A stretch of DNA of 21,109 nucleotides, taken from positions 1 to 21,109 of the forward strand of contig QEOQ01000207.1 of NCBI GenBank assembly GCA_010279815.1. Direction: 5' to 3'. A program made the translations under genes and the position numbers. The notes beneath the pieces are model-generated. The model saw only the letters and a program-made list of their open reading frames with translations, did no database searches and was not told the DNA's origin. Position 1 is the stretch's first letter, and every line of letters starts with the position of its first letter. Below are positions 9,401-20,229 of the stretch, in pieces. Source of the DNA: Brachionus plicatilis (taxonomy: Eukaryota; Rotifera; Eurotatoria; Ploima; Brachionidae).

Positions 9401-9759
9401 ATGTTTTTTAAAAAAAAGGAAAGCAAGATCAAATATTCTTCTTTTTAAAGTTAAATCTTAATTCGAAAAATGTCTTTAGTTTACTTAGACATAGATTTTA
9501 ATCTATGAACCCATTTGATAAAATGATCATTTATTGTTGATTAATATAATTATGAATAAATAAATAAAAAATTATAACAAAATTTTAAAAAAAAAGTTTA
9601 AATATTTTACGTTAATTTTAAAACGTTTTTTGGAATTGAAAATTTACAAAACAGAAAATTTCCTTAGATGACCATGATTTATTCCAAAGTTATTTCATGT
9701 TTCATCGGATATTCATCCTATATTCTGCTGAAAGAAAGGAAATCGTGAAAATGTTTCAA
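6485..9759. other. AT-rich intergenic DNA, little feature content
   Basis: No supported gene. A 66-codon frame at 7476-7676 begins MTETEIDKRLHF but shows no family resemblance and is the length expected by chance. A short perfect palindrome, CATAGATTTTAATCTATG, occurs near 9490-9507. Confidence 0.55.
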
Positions 9760-11100
9760 ACAAAATCTGACCGAATTCAGAAGAAATTAGAAGCTTCATA
9801 TAGTACAAAGAATAGACTTGAGAAGAGAGAGGCAAGGCATGATAAGAAACTGTAAAAACCTGCATGCTAGTGAAGCAGAATAGGCCAGCTCAAAAGAGGA
9901 CCTATGTATGCTACACAAGATCACAAATGCGATTTATGGCTCCTGACAGAAAAATCAACATTAGTGAAAGACAAGGAAGGTCGAATCTTAACAACTGAAA
10001 AAGAGCAGGAACAAAGATGGGTTGAGCACTTAAGAGAAGTTCTAAATAGACCAGAATCTAAAGAGTCTTAGACAATCTGAACCAGCTAACACTGACCTCG
10101 ATATTGACACAGAAGTGTCTAATCAAAAAGAAACAGAAGCTGCGGTAAAGGCTCTGAATCATACCAGAGGACTGTTCTAAAGGCTTAATAGTCAAGCTCC
10201 CTTAGAAAGGTAACATAACGATCTGTGACAATTGACGAGGAATAACACTGCTACTAATAGCAAGCAATGCGTTATTAAGAATAAATCTGGAACGAACCAG
10301 GAATTTTTTTAATTGTTAGAGAAGAACAAGCAGGATGCAAAGACCAGATATTGGCACTTCGGAGCATCTTAGAACAAAGTCTGGAATGAAATAGCCCTCT
10401 GTATCTTAACTTCATTGGTTTCAAGAAAGCCTTTAATAGTATAAAAAGAAAAACTTTATTAAGATCATATTCTTAAGGACTGCCACAGAAGATAAAACTT
10501 GATAAAACTGTTATACGAAAAATTGTGTGATTCTGGAAAAAGAACAATCCGAGAGCTTCAAGTGTGTACAGGAGTCAGACAAGGTCGCGTTCTCTCTATC
10601 ACTATTCCTAATACTGATCGACTATGTCATGAAGAAAACAAATGTTAGTGCGAGTGGTATTGTTACAGCGATGGGAACGCACAAACATAACAAAATTAAT
10701 AGCAACACTGATGTACATAAGCAAATGTTGGAGATGTGTGAATCTGACAGGAAAAGCCTGAACACAGAGGATTCTCAGGATACATTGGCATGAGACATTT
10801 TCGAATGCTGACCCTTACACAAGAACAAATTCAGAGCTATTAAGTCAATGTATTGAAAATAAAAGACTGTGATGACTTGGGCATGTACATAGAATGAAAG
10901 AAAAACAAATATCAAAAAGAGCCTTTCAATGGACATCTCAAGGGCGATGCAGGACGGTCAGGAGCAACATGGAGGTCAACAATTACGAAAGAGCTGAGCG
11001 AAATAGGAATGACATGAGGAGAAGCAAAAAATAAAGACAAAAGATCGACTTAATCGATCAGAAGTTATGACCCTATGCTCCTCAAAGAGTGAATAAGGAT
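9760..11100 (+). mobile_element. Decayed, 5'-truncated non-LTR retrotransposon (LINE) with RT remnants
   Basis: Translated pieces in shifting frames follow the order of a LINE endonuclease/reverse-transcriptase protein. They are: linker VKDKEGRILTTEKEQEQRW and EHLREVLNRPE (9964-10056); DLDIDTEVS and EAAVKALNHTRG (about 10083-10174); CDN-stop-RGITLL (10223 on); EQAGCKDQILALRSILEQ; RT motif A degraded to FIGFKKAFNSI near 10411-10440; TGVRQGRVLS (about 10569); IDYVMKKT; and the C-terminal RL-stop-stop-LGHVHRMKEKQ (about 10857) and FQWTSQG. The frame ends about 11095 with TLCSSKSE. Both motif-A aspartates are lost (to G and N), W is TGA in the WRG motif, the EQAGF segment has lost several residues, and the FADD-containing stretch is deleted. 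It is inactive. The fragment is RTE/CR1-like, but I do not commit to a clade. Confidence 0.85.
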
Positions 11101-14100
11101 ACAAAAAAATCCATTTTCCGTATTGAAAATATTATAATCATTTATTTATTTAAAGAACTGCTTCGAATAATTTCATTCTTTAAATAAAGTTTTACAATTG
11201 AAAATTAAAAAATATTTAATTTTCAAATAAAAAAGAACCTGTTAAAGTAATAAGTTAAAATTGACAAAAAGAACCTGTTAAAGCAATCTTTTAATTAATT
11301 AAAATTTTATGCAAACGATGCATCGTTTTTCTCAACTATTTAAGTTTAAAAAAAAAAAAGAGATAATCTAGTAATAATAGTTTAATTGCGCAATATTTAT
11401 CTATCTGTAAAAGCATCCGAGAACCTTGATTCAAAATTTTGAGAAAACATGATGATTATTTTCTGCCACTCGTGATCAATCATGCTCTAATTTATTATTT
11501 CTACTTGATTTTTTCATTCTGCTAAATCTACCCAACTGATAAAACGACTTAATCATCTTAAGTTTTAAATTTAAATATTATTATTTATTCAAAAATTCCA
11601 CCATTCGGTGTTGAGAGAAGAAAAAAAAAAAAAAAGAAAAAGAGTAAAAAAGAATAAAACGAGATTAAAATCTCTAAATTTTTTTAACTGTATCAATGTT
11701 AAATTTAAATATATTCGACAAAAAAAAGTTGAAATATGATTAAGCATTTTCTTCCTTAGATTAAATTGAAAATCATTTGAGAATTATTACACACATCTAA
11801 AATTCGAAACATATATTTCTTCTAAAAAATCTAAATCATTACCATTTTTAAATTTTATGAATTATCCCGATTAGGACGAAATTTAAATATTATTTTTTTT
11901 TTGAGATAGCCTTTGAGGAAATTTATTTATTTATTGGTACATAAACCTCAAACGAATCAATTTTAAATCATCTTCTAAATAAATCTTCTAACACTTTCCT
12001 TGTTTTTTTATATAAATAAAAGACAATTTTTGAAATAGGATTACTTAGCTGAAGTTATGTAAAAATTCTGAACTTCTCTTGAAATTTATTACATAAAAAA
12101 GCTGTTCACATTACTAATAGTCGGAACCCATTAGATCAAAAATAATTAGCTTCAAAGAAATTTTTAATTCGGATTCTAAAATATTTCCTATTAAAGTTTA
12201 TAAACATGATTTTATAAAGAATTATTAATGAGAGAGACTATAAATTGAACTCTAATTTAAAACTATAATTGATGATGCTTAATCTAATTTATTTCACCAT
12301 GGATAAAAATTTGATTAACAACCTTAGAAGATCTTTTTTTATTTGCCTTTTTAATTTGTATTTTACTTGGAATATTATTTCTTAACGCTTATTTGACTTT
12401 ATAATTTGATTTGCATATATGTCAATCAAATTCCAATAAAATAAAGTCTTTTTTTTATTTTCTTTATTATTTTGAATTATAACCAATTCAAACATTAAAT
12501 TACCAATTTGAATTCTTTTTTTCTCGAAACTATCTGCTAATTTCACTTTCATACATATTTTATTAATTAGCAAAATAGAAATAAATATAGGCTTATTACG
12601 AAAAAAATATTTTGAGAAAATACACTAAAGAATACATTTTTTAAAAATTTTTTCTATTCGATAAGAATTAAAACTCACAAAAAAATTAAATGAGAAAACC
12701 ATTAATGCTTAAACACTTTTTTTAATTATTTTTTTATTAAACTTTAATTCAATAATTGTATGCATTTGATACGATATTTTCTGGAATAAATCTATCGATT
12801 TTTTCGGAAAAAATTTATATTGTCTAAAAAATGTTTACAGAATTTCCTATAAACAGGAAATCGAAAATTAATGAAAGCCTATAAATAAATAAATTGATAA
12901 ATATTGATTTTGATTTTTTATAATAATAAAAGTTGAATTTTTTATTCAAATAAAAATCTTTCATTTACATAAGGTTAACACATTCACAGCAAACATGCCA
13001 AAAAAAAATTTGATCTATTTAAGATTTTATGATATTCAAGCAACAAGGTTTCATTAAAAAGAATGACTAATTTTAAGACTGAAATTCCTGGAAAGTGATT
13101 AATCCAGATGGACTGAGGCCTTTTTTTTCGAACGTTTTTCTGTTCTAATTTTCATGACGCGAGTTAGAACTTAATTTAGTGGTTTGATTTTTTTAAAAGC
13201 CTCCAAGATTCAAGAGAAAAAGAAATTAAAATAAATTATTTAGAATAGAAAACTCTAAATTTAAAACATTTTTTTAGCAGAAACAGCCATTTTCCAATTC
13301 AAAGAAAATTGCTCTTTGTTTAAAAAAAAAATTTATGATAATTTAACTTTATACTTTAATAATAATTTTTAGATACAAAAACTATACTGGCAATTTTTTG
13401 CTATAACGAAACAAAATTATTCTTTAAATATTTACTCTTACATGTTTCTTTTAATAAAATAATTTGATAAATTGGTATTAAATCTTCAAAAAGATAATTA
13501 TTTTAAAAATATAATCATATCCTCCATTTATATCATCATTATATCAAAGCTTAAAATCACTTTGGAAAATAATATCCAGATCTTTTAGAATGCTCTATTG
13601 CTTTTGATGCTTTAAAAAATCTAAACAAAATGAATATTTCATCGAAGCTAAGATCTTAAATAAAGCATCAACAAAACCAGCATTTTTTTCTATTTATTGA
13701 TTTTTAATTAAAATTTTTTATAACTTGTTTCAATAGTTAAATAGATACTTTATTATTTTGATAAATAAGACTAAAAATCAAATTTGGTTTTTTTTCAGTT
13801 TATTAATTAATTAAAAATAATCTTATTAGGATATTAAAAAAGTTCAATTAAAAGTAAAATAATGTCTAATCAATTATTTAAAGTTCAAAATTTGACCTAA
13901 ATGTTATCAGATTTAAAGGAAACTAGATGACAAATGAAAAATCTATTAAATGCCGTTGAAAATTTCAGAGAATGTCAGAGAAAAACTCTCTAATTGTATA
14001 TATACTAATTTACTAAAATAAATGTAAGTCTAAAATTTGAATTATATGTTTGCTAAAATTAGTTATGAAAGTTTTTTTGAATATATTGAAAAATCCCGCA

Positions 14101-16841
14101 CTTATTTATTATTAGGAAAACATTTTATGGTGTAAATTTATGTAATCCAAATTTTCTTCTTTAAATATAAAAATCAAAGCTTTCTTTTTTTAGATAATTG
14201 CTTAAAATATTACTTGATATCTAATACAAATTAAATATTAGGAATTGAATACCCTATCATTCAATGCGAATATTCAGAAAATAAAATATTTTTTTTAATT
14301 CAATATTAAGATGTTTTCTTCGTGCGAAACAATTTCTTTTTAATTAAATCTCTTGTCACGTAGAAATAAAAATATTTTTTAAATTAAAGAATAAACTTAA
14401 TTTATTTAACTCATAAGTTTAATATTAGGAAATTATGCCAATAAAAAATTTAATTTTATATTAAAACCTTAAATATTTATTCTAGGTGTGTTTTAACAAA
14501 AAATTAAGATGAAAAATGTTCAGTCTTTTTATATAGTTTAGCGTTGTATAATATTTAATTCGTGACCCTATTTTAAAGTTAATTTTCTTTTAAATTTCTT
14601 AAGCAAAATTATCAACCCTTTAAATATCCTTTTTTTTTGTTTATTTTAACTGGACTTTAAATCTTAAAAAGTAAGAAGTTTCAACTATAAAAACAAGTTT
14701 TGTATTTAAACTTAATAATTTAATAAATTATAATAAATTTGAATAAAAATAATTCATCACTTTTTATAAATTGTTTTCTTTCATAAACTAAAAATAGATT
14801 AATTTATTTCAGAGTTTATTAAATAATTTTTAAAAATTAAGGCACACTATGATTTGAAAATTTGGACAGTAAAAATTCAAAAATAAAATATGATGCCTAA
14901 AAATAGAGTTCTAATATTGGTTTTTTAGAGATAATATTAATTTTCGTTTAAATAATTACTCCATTTTCCATCGATTAAAATTAATCAAAAATGAAATAAA
15001 TTTTTTACAATTAATTAGTTTGATAAATTTAATTTGAATTTTAGTTTTATCTTTTTCTATTCATAATTTTTTCTTTAATTAGCTGAAAAAATAGAAATTA
15101 CTCATGGACCAATTATTTGAGCTTTTTTTTTTAGTTTTTTAATTTTTTTTAAAATTAAAATTTACCATAAAATTTTATTTTTTTGTCCGAATGGCATAAA
15201 TCCTACCCTCTAAAAACAATCAACCAAAGTTATTCTGTTGAATCAAAAAAGCTTAGGGTTCAGTCAAAAATGAAAAATAAAATATCCTTATTATTTTGAC
15301 TAAAGATGTTTAAACAAAGGTCTTTACTGAAAGTATAATTTACAAATTTGGTTGAAAATTTTTTTAAATTCTTAAAAAAATAAAAAATAACGTTTTACAT
15401 AATCAGTTTAGTTTTTTTTAGATACTCGTTTTAAAAATCTTATTTTTTTTTATCAACTTTCCTTTAAAATAGAATAATTGAAATCTCGAATAGAAGTGAG
15501 CACTTTTAAAATTAGATTTTTGTTGATTAATGAAAAAATTTTCTGCTTTTTCTTATGACAATTTATAAGATTCCAGGATTAAACTATTTAGAAAAATTAC
15601 TATTTATATTTAATTAAATTTGAGTTATATCTGTAAAAAAATTTTATAGATTATTCTACGTTTGAAAAAAATTATTTGTATATAAAAATTTAAATTAAAT
15701 TTGAGAATATCCAACCGCCTTTTAAAATGATATTAATTTAAAATTAATCTTTGATAGGTAAAAAATTGAATTACAACCTTACATTCTTTTTTCAAAATAA
15801 TCGTAAATGAAGATTTTTGATTAAGATATCAGTGGAAGTAATCAAATAACATATAATATTGATAAATCATTTTTTTAATTATTTTTTATTAAAAAGATCT
15901 TTCGATTTAAAAAAGAAGTACCTCAAAGCATTTAAATTAAAATTTAATTTTGTTCAAAATTCTGCAATATCAAATTCAAAACCTTCTCAAAATTCTCAAA
16001 CAAAAAACATTTTAGAATTTAGACAAATAGATAAATAATGAATATAAATATTTTTATATTTTTTATCGAATTCAGCTCGTTTTGAAAGTATTTTTAAATT
16101 AAAAATTAGAAATTTAAATTTATAATATTTTCTTTAAAAACGTCTATTTTCTTGGCAAACAAAAATCTTAAAGAAATAATAAATTTTTCTTGAAAGACAG
16201 TTAAACAGCATTATTTATCAATCAAAACAATTAAAATTGAATTTTGTGTCATATCGGATCAATTTCATTCTCGAAAAAAGCATAATTTCAAGCTCAAATT
16301 TAATTTAAGTATATTTTTGTTAAAGAACAAAAAAAAAATTTACATTTACAGTACAAATAAATGATATTCAACTATCAAACGATTTAAGCTTAGTCTATCT
16401 AAATCATTTGATTTTCTTTTGAAATTTTTTTTGGATAAATATTAAAATTTTCTTTTGCAAAAAAACCCAAAACAACTACCATAATTACAAAAAATTTGAT
16501 TTGAACATTTGAGAATAAAAAATTAAAAAATCTTTTTAGGCAAATGGCAAATATTTAAACTAAGAACAACATGTCACATCTCTAGAATCCTCAAGATTTT
16601 TAAAAAATTTTTATTTTGATGAATTTTATCCGTTTTCAAAGTTATCTTTTATCAATACGCTAAAATTTAACTATTTATCATCTCAAATCGTTAGACTAAT
16701 GATTATGGGTGTTGGTTATGCTTGGTTTTGTGGGAAGCTAATTTCAGTAAGCCAAAAATTGTTAATAATGCCAAAATGTTTTAAGTGAAAATTGTTTTCA
16801 TTGTTATCCTATTTGGCTTTTGATTCTTTTTTCGTTGCAGT
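11101..16841. other. AT-rich intergenic DNA, no supported feature
   Basis: About 5.7 kb of A/T-dominated sequence with no gene, tRNA-like box or clear inverted repeat that I could find. A 63-codon minus-strand frame at 12382-12573 is Lys/Ile/Asn-rich, as chance frames are in such DNA. Simple TTTATTTATTTATT runs occur near 11930. Old, unrecognisable transposon remains cannot be excluded. Confidence 0.55.
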
Positions 16842-17560
16842 TACTTTTTCCGCGCCACTGAAAAAAGATAATTTTTCCGCACATTGAAAATAATACTCAT
16901 ATCTATCATCCAAATATTTATTCAGCTATAGAGGCACTTAAAACTCAAGAAAATGGAATAGCCTTTGCTTATCATGGAAAAATTTCTATACCATATAGAC
17001 GTAAATTAGTAGTATTCACAGATGCGTCTTATACATTTCGTCCTCAAATGTTAATTTTAGGGAAATCAACGGTCGATGAGTACATTGGTATGATCCTCGC
17101 TACTATGTCTGAGGAGGAAAAAAAGACAAAGAATTGTGTTGCCTATTCTGGCGATATAAGCGACTCAGATTCAGAAGAAGAAGAAGAAATTTATGATGGC
17201 GCCTCAGATGAAGATGAATCAGGAAATAATAATAAGACCGAAAGTGAGTCAAATTACGCAGCAACTCCCTCAAGATTTAACAGATCATAGCTCAAATTCG
17301 AGCGAAGATAGCAGCGATAATTTGCCGTTTGTTTCGAACTTTTTAATAAGTTCTGTTGAACATAATAACATAATTATCGAAGAAAATGGAAATTCTTATT
17401 TTATGCTATAATTTGTCTTTGTTTTTTCATTATTCTTAATTTAATTGGACATAAAAAATTTTCTTTAACTATCTGTTTTAATTAAAAAATGTATAAAGCA
17501 TATTAAAGACTTTTCCGCGCATTGAAAAAAGATAATTTTTCTGTACGCGCGGAAAAAGTA
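16842..17560. mobile_element. TA-flanked DNA-transposon remnant with inverted ends
   Basis: The ends are CTTTTTCCGCGC at 16844-16855 and its exact reverse complement at 17547-17558. They are flanked by TA at 16842-16843 and 17559-17560. Just inside each end the block TTTTCCGCGC followed by TTGAAAAAAGATAATTTTTC recurs in direct orientation (about 16847-16878 and 17512-17541), so the ends carry both direct and inverted repeats. The CG-rich ends stand out from their surroundings. The 719-bp element encloses a transposase-like frame (next entry). A TA duplication would suggest Tc1/mariner-type insertion, but the protein fragment looks more like a MULE C-terminus, so the superfamily is unresolved. 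Confidence 0.65.
16862..17411 (+). pseudogene. Transposase-like fragment, frameshifted
   Basis: A frame open from 16862 to the stop at 17288-17290 encodes 142 residues containing IYHPNIYSAIEALKTQENG, VFTDASYTFRPQML and a strongly acidic tail (SDSDSEEEEEIYDGASDEDES). Read from its own ATG (17048) it gives only 80 residues. A second frame, overlapping from about 17193 and running to 17411, continues in the same style (HSSNSSEDSSDN, then VEHNNIIIEENGNSYFML). That suggests one original product broken by a single frameshift near 17240-17290. HPNI followed by IEALK resembles the stretch after the catalytic domain in animal MULE transposases; this is a weak resemblance from memory. No DDE catalytic motif is present, so the fragment cannot act as a transposase. 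The fragment lies wholly inside the inverted ends of the surrounding element. Confidence 0.45.
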
Positions 17561-17626
17561 TGTAATCTCTATTTTAACACAAGAAAATTTTTTTATAACA
17601 CCAAAAAAATTAATTTGCAACTAATA

Positions 17627-18072
17627 CATTGGTGATTTTATAACAGTATTTTACGAAAAAATACGTAAAATATCGTAAATTAACCAAATTTTACGTAAAT
17701 TAACGTAAAATCCGAAAAGTAAAAAAGAAGTGTTTTACGAAAAATTACGTAAATTTTCAGGATTTTGAGATAATTTTGGTAAAATTTGGTAAAATTAAAA
17801 ACGGCCAATTCAAAATTCAAAATTTTTTGAAAAAGTGTCTTTTTTTACAAAAATCGAAAATTTAAGACAGTTTTTTTTTCATAAATTGGTCAAAAAAATA
17901 GTTATTTTTGAATTTTTATAAAAAAAAACTGTCTTAAACTTTCGATTTTTGTAAAATACTTCTTTTTTACTTTTCGGATTTTACGTTAATTTACGTAAAA
18001 TATTGTAAAATTTGGTTAATTTACGGTATTTTACGTAATTTTTCGTAAAATACTGTTGTCAAATCACCACTG
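17627..18072. mobile_element. 446-bp TA-flanked foldback element (MITE, CAGTGGTG ends)
   Basis: Left end CATTGGTGATTT (17627 on) and right end AAATCACCACTG (to 18072) are inverted, with TA directly outside both (17625-17626, 18073-18074). The arms extend more than 100 bp: ACAGTATTTTACGAAAAA, CGTAAATTAACCAAATTTTA and CGTAAAATCCGAAAAGTA each recur in reverse complement from 18060 back to about 17960. The match resumes deeper inside as AAAAATCGAAAATTTAAGAC against GTCTTAAACTTTCGATTTTT. Between the two matched blocks the left arm carries about 100 extra bases. No coding. Ends beginning CAGT with TA duplication are typical of Tc1/mariner-pogo MITEs. Confidence 0.8.
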
Positions 18073-18870
18073 TATAAGAATCAAGTAAGGAACAAAGTCA
18101 GAATCAAGTAAAAAGATTCCTTATACTTAAATGATAATCAAATGAAAATTTAGTCAATATGGTTTTTTCAGAATTTAATATGTTTCAATTTTTACGCATG
18201 AAATAAATTTTTTTGCCTTACTCAAAGTTCTCTTCTAATTTTTGGCTAGGAAGAATTGTTCAACAAAATTTTGTAGCCGGCCTAAACAAGTCGATATGCT
18301 ATGGCTACAAATAACTCAACATAAATTTTTGCAAGCTATCGTCTCAAAAAGTTATCTAGAAAACAAAAAAAATATTCATATAAATATTAAAATCGTTGTC
18401 AAATTAGAGAATATAAAAAAAGTTAAAGATGCTTTGTGACAAAATCAATCGGATAGTTAATTTTGATCAACGAGCCATTCCTGAACTATCTACTCAGATC
18501 TCTTTAATTTTAGTTTCAATTATTAACAACTTTTAGATCAAAAAAGAAACCATGTGCGTTCGTCTTAAATTAAATCAAGCAATTAAACCGGTTAACAAAT
18601 GGACACTTAAAAGTTAAATTAAAACTAGCGTTTTCAACGAATTATTCAAACTTTTAAAAGAAGATTATTTCGATTTAAAAAAAAATTTTCATATGAAAAA
18701 GATTACTATTAAAAACAAATTAAAAAAAAAACAATATAGACTAAATTTACACAAACAATTTTATTATTTATCAGTTCTATTTTTTTTTATTCTTGCAAAA
18801 ATTATTTAACTTTTTTTAGCCCTAAAATTTTGATTGTATATTTCTATCAGTGTTTTATCTCATTATGTGC
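18073..18870. other. AT-rich intergenic DNA
   Basis: No gene is supported. A 65-codon frame at 18242-18439 (begins MARKNCSTKFC) has no recognisable family and Lys/Ile/Asn-rich content. A small inverted pair TTGTAGCC/GGCTACAA lies at 18271-18278 and 18303-18310. Confidence 0.5.
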
Positions 18871-18957
18871 AACGAGCTACCATAGGCGTCCTCTCATGTG
18901 GGACGCCTCCGCAAGCTAGTCTTGCTGTAGCTTTTTTATAATAATAATAATAATAAA
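18871..18957 (+). mobile_element. Structured 3' tail of a retroposon ending in (TAA)n
   Basis: A GC-rich block folds into a three-way junction. The closing stem is AGCTAC (18875-18880) with GTAGCT (18927-18932). Hairpin one is GGCGTCC (18885-18891) with GGACGCC (18901-18907). Hairpin two is GCAAG (18911-18915) with CTTGC (18921-18925). All stems are perfect. It is followed by a run of seven T and then (ATA)n/(TAA)n to 18956. A structured end plus TAA microsatellite is how several LINE groups (such as the I factor) and the SINEs that use them terminate. No body is recognisable upstream, so it is probably a 5'-truncated insertion. Confidence 0.6.
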
Positions 18958-19320
18958 TTGTTAAGTTAACTTTAATTTTTCCTTTAAAATTCAATAACTT
19001 TTGGAACCGAACAAATGGGACAGCTGCAAATGTACATTTTTTGACGAAATTTACGAATCTGAGTTGATCTTTTCCAAAAAAATTAAGTGAATGTATCAAA
19101 AAGTAACTAAATAATCAGCTTATTAAACTAGCACCTTTATTTTGTAGCTTTAAGTCTTATAGAGTTTTTATAGAGGCGCCCACTTTTAAAATTCCTTTTT
19201 CCAATCGCTAGTTATGAGTCTTGAAAGATACACAATCAATAACCAACATCACTACTAATAACTAATATACTTCCATAAAAAAAAACTTATTTTCTTCTCA
19301 CCTAGCCTTACTCTCAAAAC
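18958..19320. other. AT-rich intergenic DNA
   Basis: Nothing supported. The minus-strand 78-codon frame at 18863-19099 includes the TAA microsatellite (read as YYYYYY) and the retroposon hairpin, so it is an artefact. Confidence 0.5.
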
Positions 19321-19547
19321 TAGTGTTGGTGTCCGTTCTAGAGGACAGTAAACGGGTCAAAATTCCCGTGACCGAATTAATCGAACTGTTTCTTTTTAAC
19401 GGGCGGACTAATTTTGGCCCGTTTAGCAAGCTTTTAAATTTAAATGATTCATTAAAAATATTTTAAAACTTTTAATATTATTTCAAAAACTCTAATTCTA
19501 TAGACTTTGACTTTAAGTAGACCGTTTCAATAACTATTTAATAAAAT

Positions 19548-19850
19548 AATATGGCCCTTTCTATCCTAGTGGATAATAAGGAGGCACTCATCTTCTTTTC
19601 TTGTACCTTTTTTAGCAACGGCAACGGCTCCGACCTGAAACAGAGGTAACTGCATCGAGTTGGTATTCTACACCGCTATTATTACCCAGTCGAAACCGGT
19701 GCCCTTATTTTTTATGATGAAAGGAGTTTAAACATTCGTCCCGTACTGCAGAAATATTTTGAAGATTTTTTCACCCTTAGCGTATTTCGAACCCTCGATC
19801 CTCCGCTTGCATGACTAATACACAAAGCATTCTGCTATACGAGCTCATAC
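19548..19850 (-). mobile_element. tRNA-derived SINE (minus strand)
   Basis: Read on the minus strand from 19850, the sequence has a tRNA-like head of about 70 bases. It has an A-box-like TAGCAGAATGC (19837-19827) and, 33 bases on, a B-box-like GGTTCGA (19793-19787). These are the internal RNA polymerase III promoter elements. The anticodon and T stems do not pair properly, so it is not a functional tRNA. A GC-richer body of about 230 bases follows (including GGCACCGGTTTCGACTGGG) and ends near 19548 in A/T-rich sequence. Head, body and length fit a SINE. The 3' limit is a composition-based guess. Confidence 0.6.
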
Positions 19851-19858
19851 AATAACTC

Positions 19859-19910
19859 CTTGGAACGGCGAAAAGATCATTTGGCCGCCACAATAGCTAC
19901 TTGGAACGGC
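19859..19910. repeat. Short direct repeat CTTGGAACGGC
   Basis: CTTGGAACGGC occurs at 19859-19869 and 19900-19910, 41 bp apart. Between them is TCATTTGGCCG (19877-19887), a word that also appears in the repeat at 20934-21109. This places the strip inside the hAT-like element, next to the SINE head. Confidence 0.55.
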
Positions 19911-20080
19911 AAATGTTCAAATAATAAATTTGACTTAAAAATAAAAATCAATTATCAAGTCCGTTTTTTAAAGAATATTTAAAGTTTTATTATTAATAAA
20001 TTATTTAAGAAAAAATCTTTTGAAAGGATTCAAAACCCACCCGCCAAAATTAGGGCCTGCGCTGACCACATCCAATACTA

Positions 20081-20229
20081 GTCAAAATACTTGAAAGCAA
20101 ATTTTTCAACCTTATTAAAATGCTATTGAATATACGACTTTAATATCAAACAATGGTATTTATGATTCCATTTTTGTTATTTTTAAAATCATCTTTTGAC
20201 AAAAAAATATGGGTACTTTCATAATATTA
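20081..20229. other. Short AT-rich spacer
   Basis: No feature was seen between the end of the hAT-like element and the palindrome-rich stretch. Confidence 0.4.

Larger units (their letters stand above)
19321..20080. mobile_element. hAT-like non-autonomous element, 760 bp
   Basis: The ends are TAGTGTTGG (19321-19329) and CCAATACTA (20072-20080), inverted with one mismatch. The 8-bp flanks are CTCAAAAC on the left and GTCAAAAT on the right, sharing the core TCAAAA (6 of 8). That fits a decayed hAT target duplication. The left end contains its own inverted pair, AAACGGGTCAAAATT (19350-19364) against 19410-19424 (14 of 15). The right end read inward gives TAGTATTGGATGTGGTCAG, close to the element start at 20934. 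No transposase frame remains. The interior holds a tRNA-derived SINE. Confidence 0.6.

Noticed and set aside
12382..12573. 63-codon minus-strand frame
   Set aside because: Same reason: a chance frame in A/T-rich sequence, with runs of K and N and no motif.
18242..18439. 65-codon plus-strand frame
   Set aside because: No recognisable domain and no composition change against its surroundings.
18863..19099. 78-codon minus-strand frame
   Set aside because: It runs through a TAA microsatellite (YYYYYY) and the retroposon hairpin, so it is not a gene.
19782..19850. Functional tRNA gene
   Set aside because: A and B boxes are present, but the anticodon and T stems do not pair, position 37 would be C, and the B box departs from consensus. 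Better explained as a SINE head.
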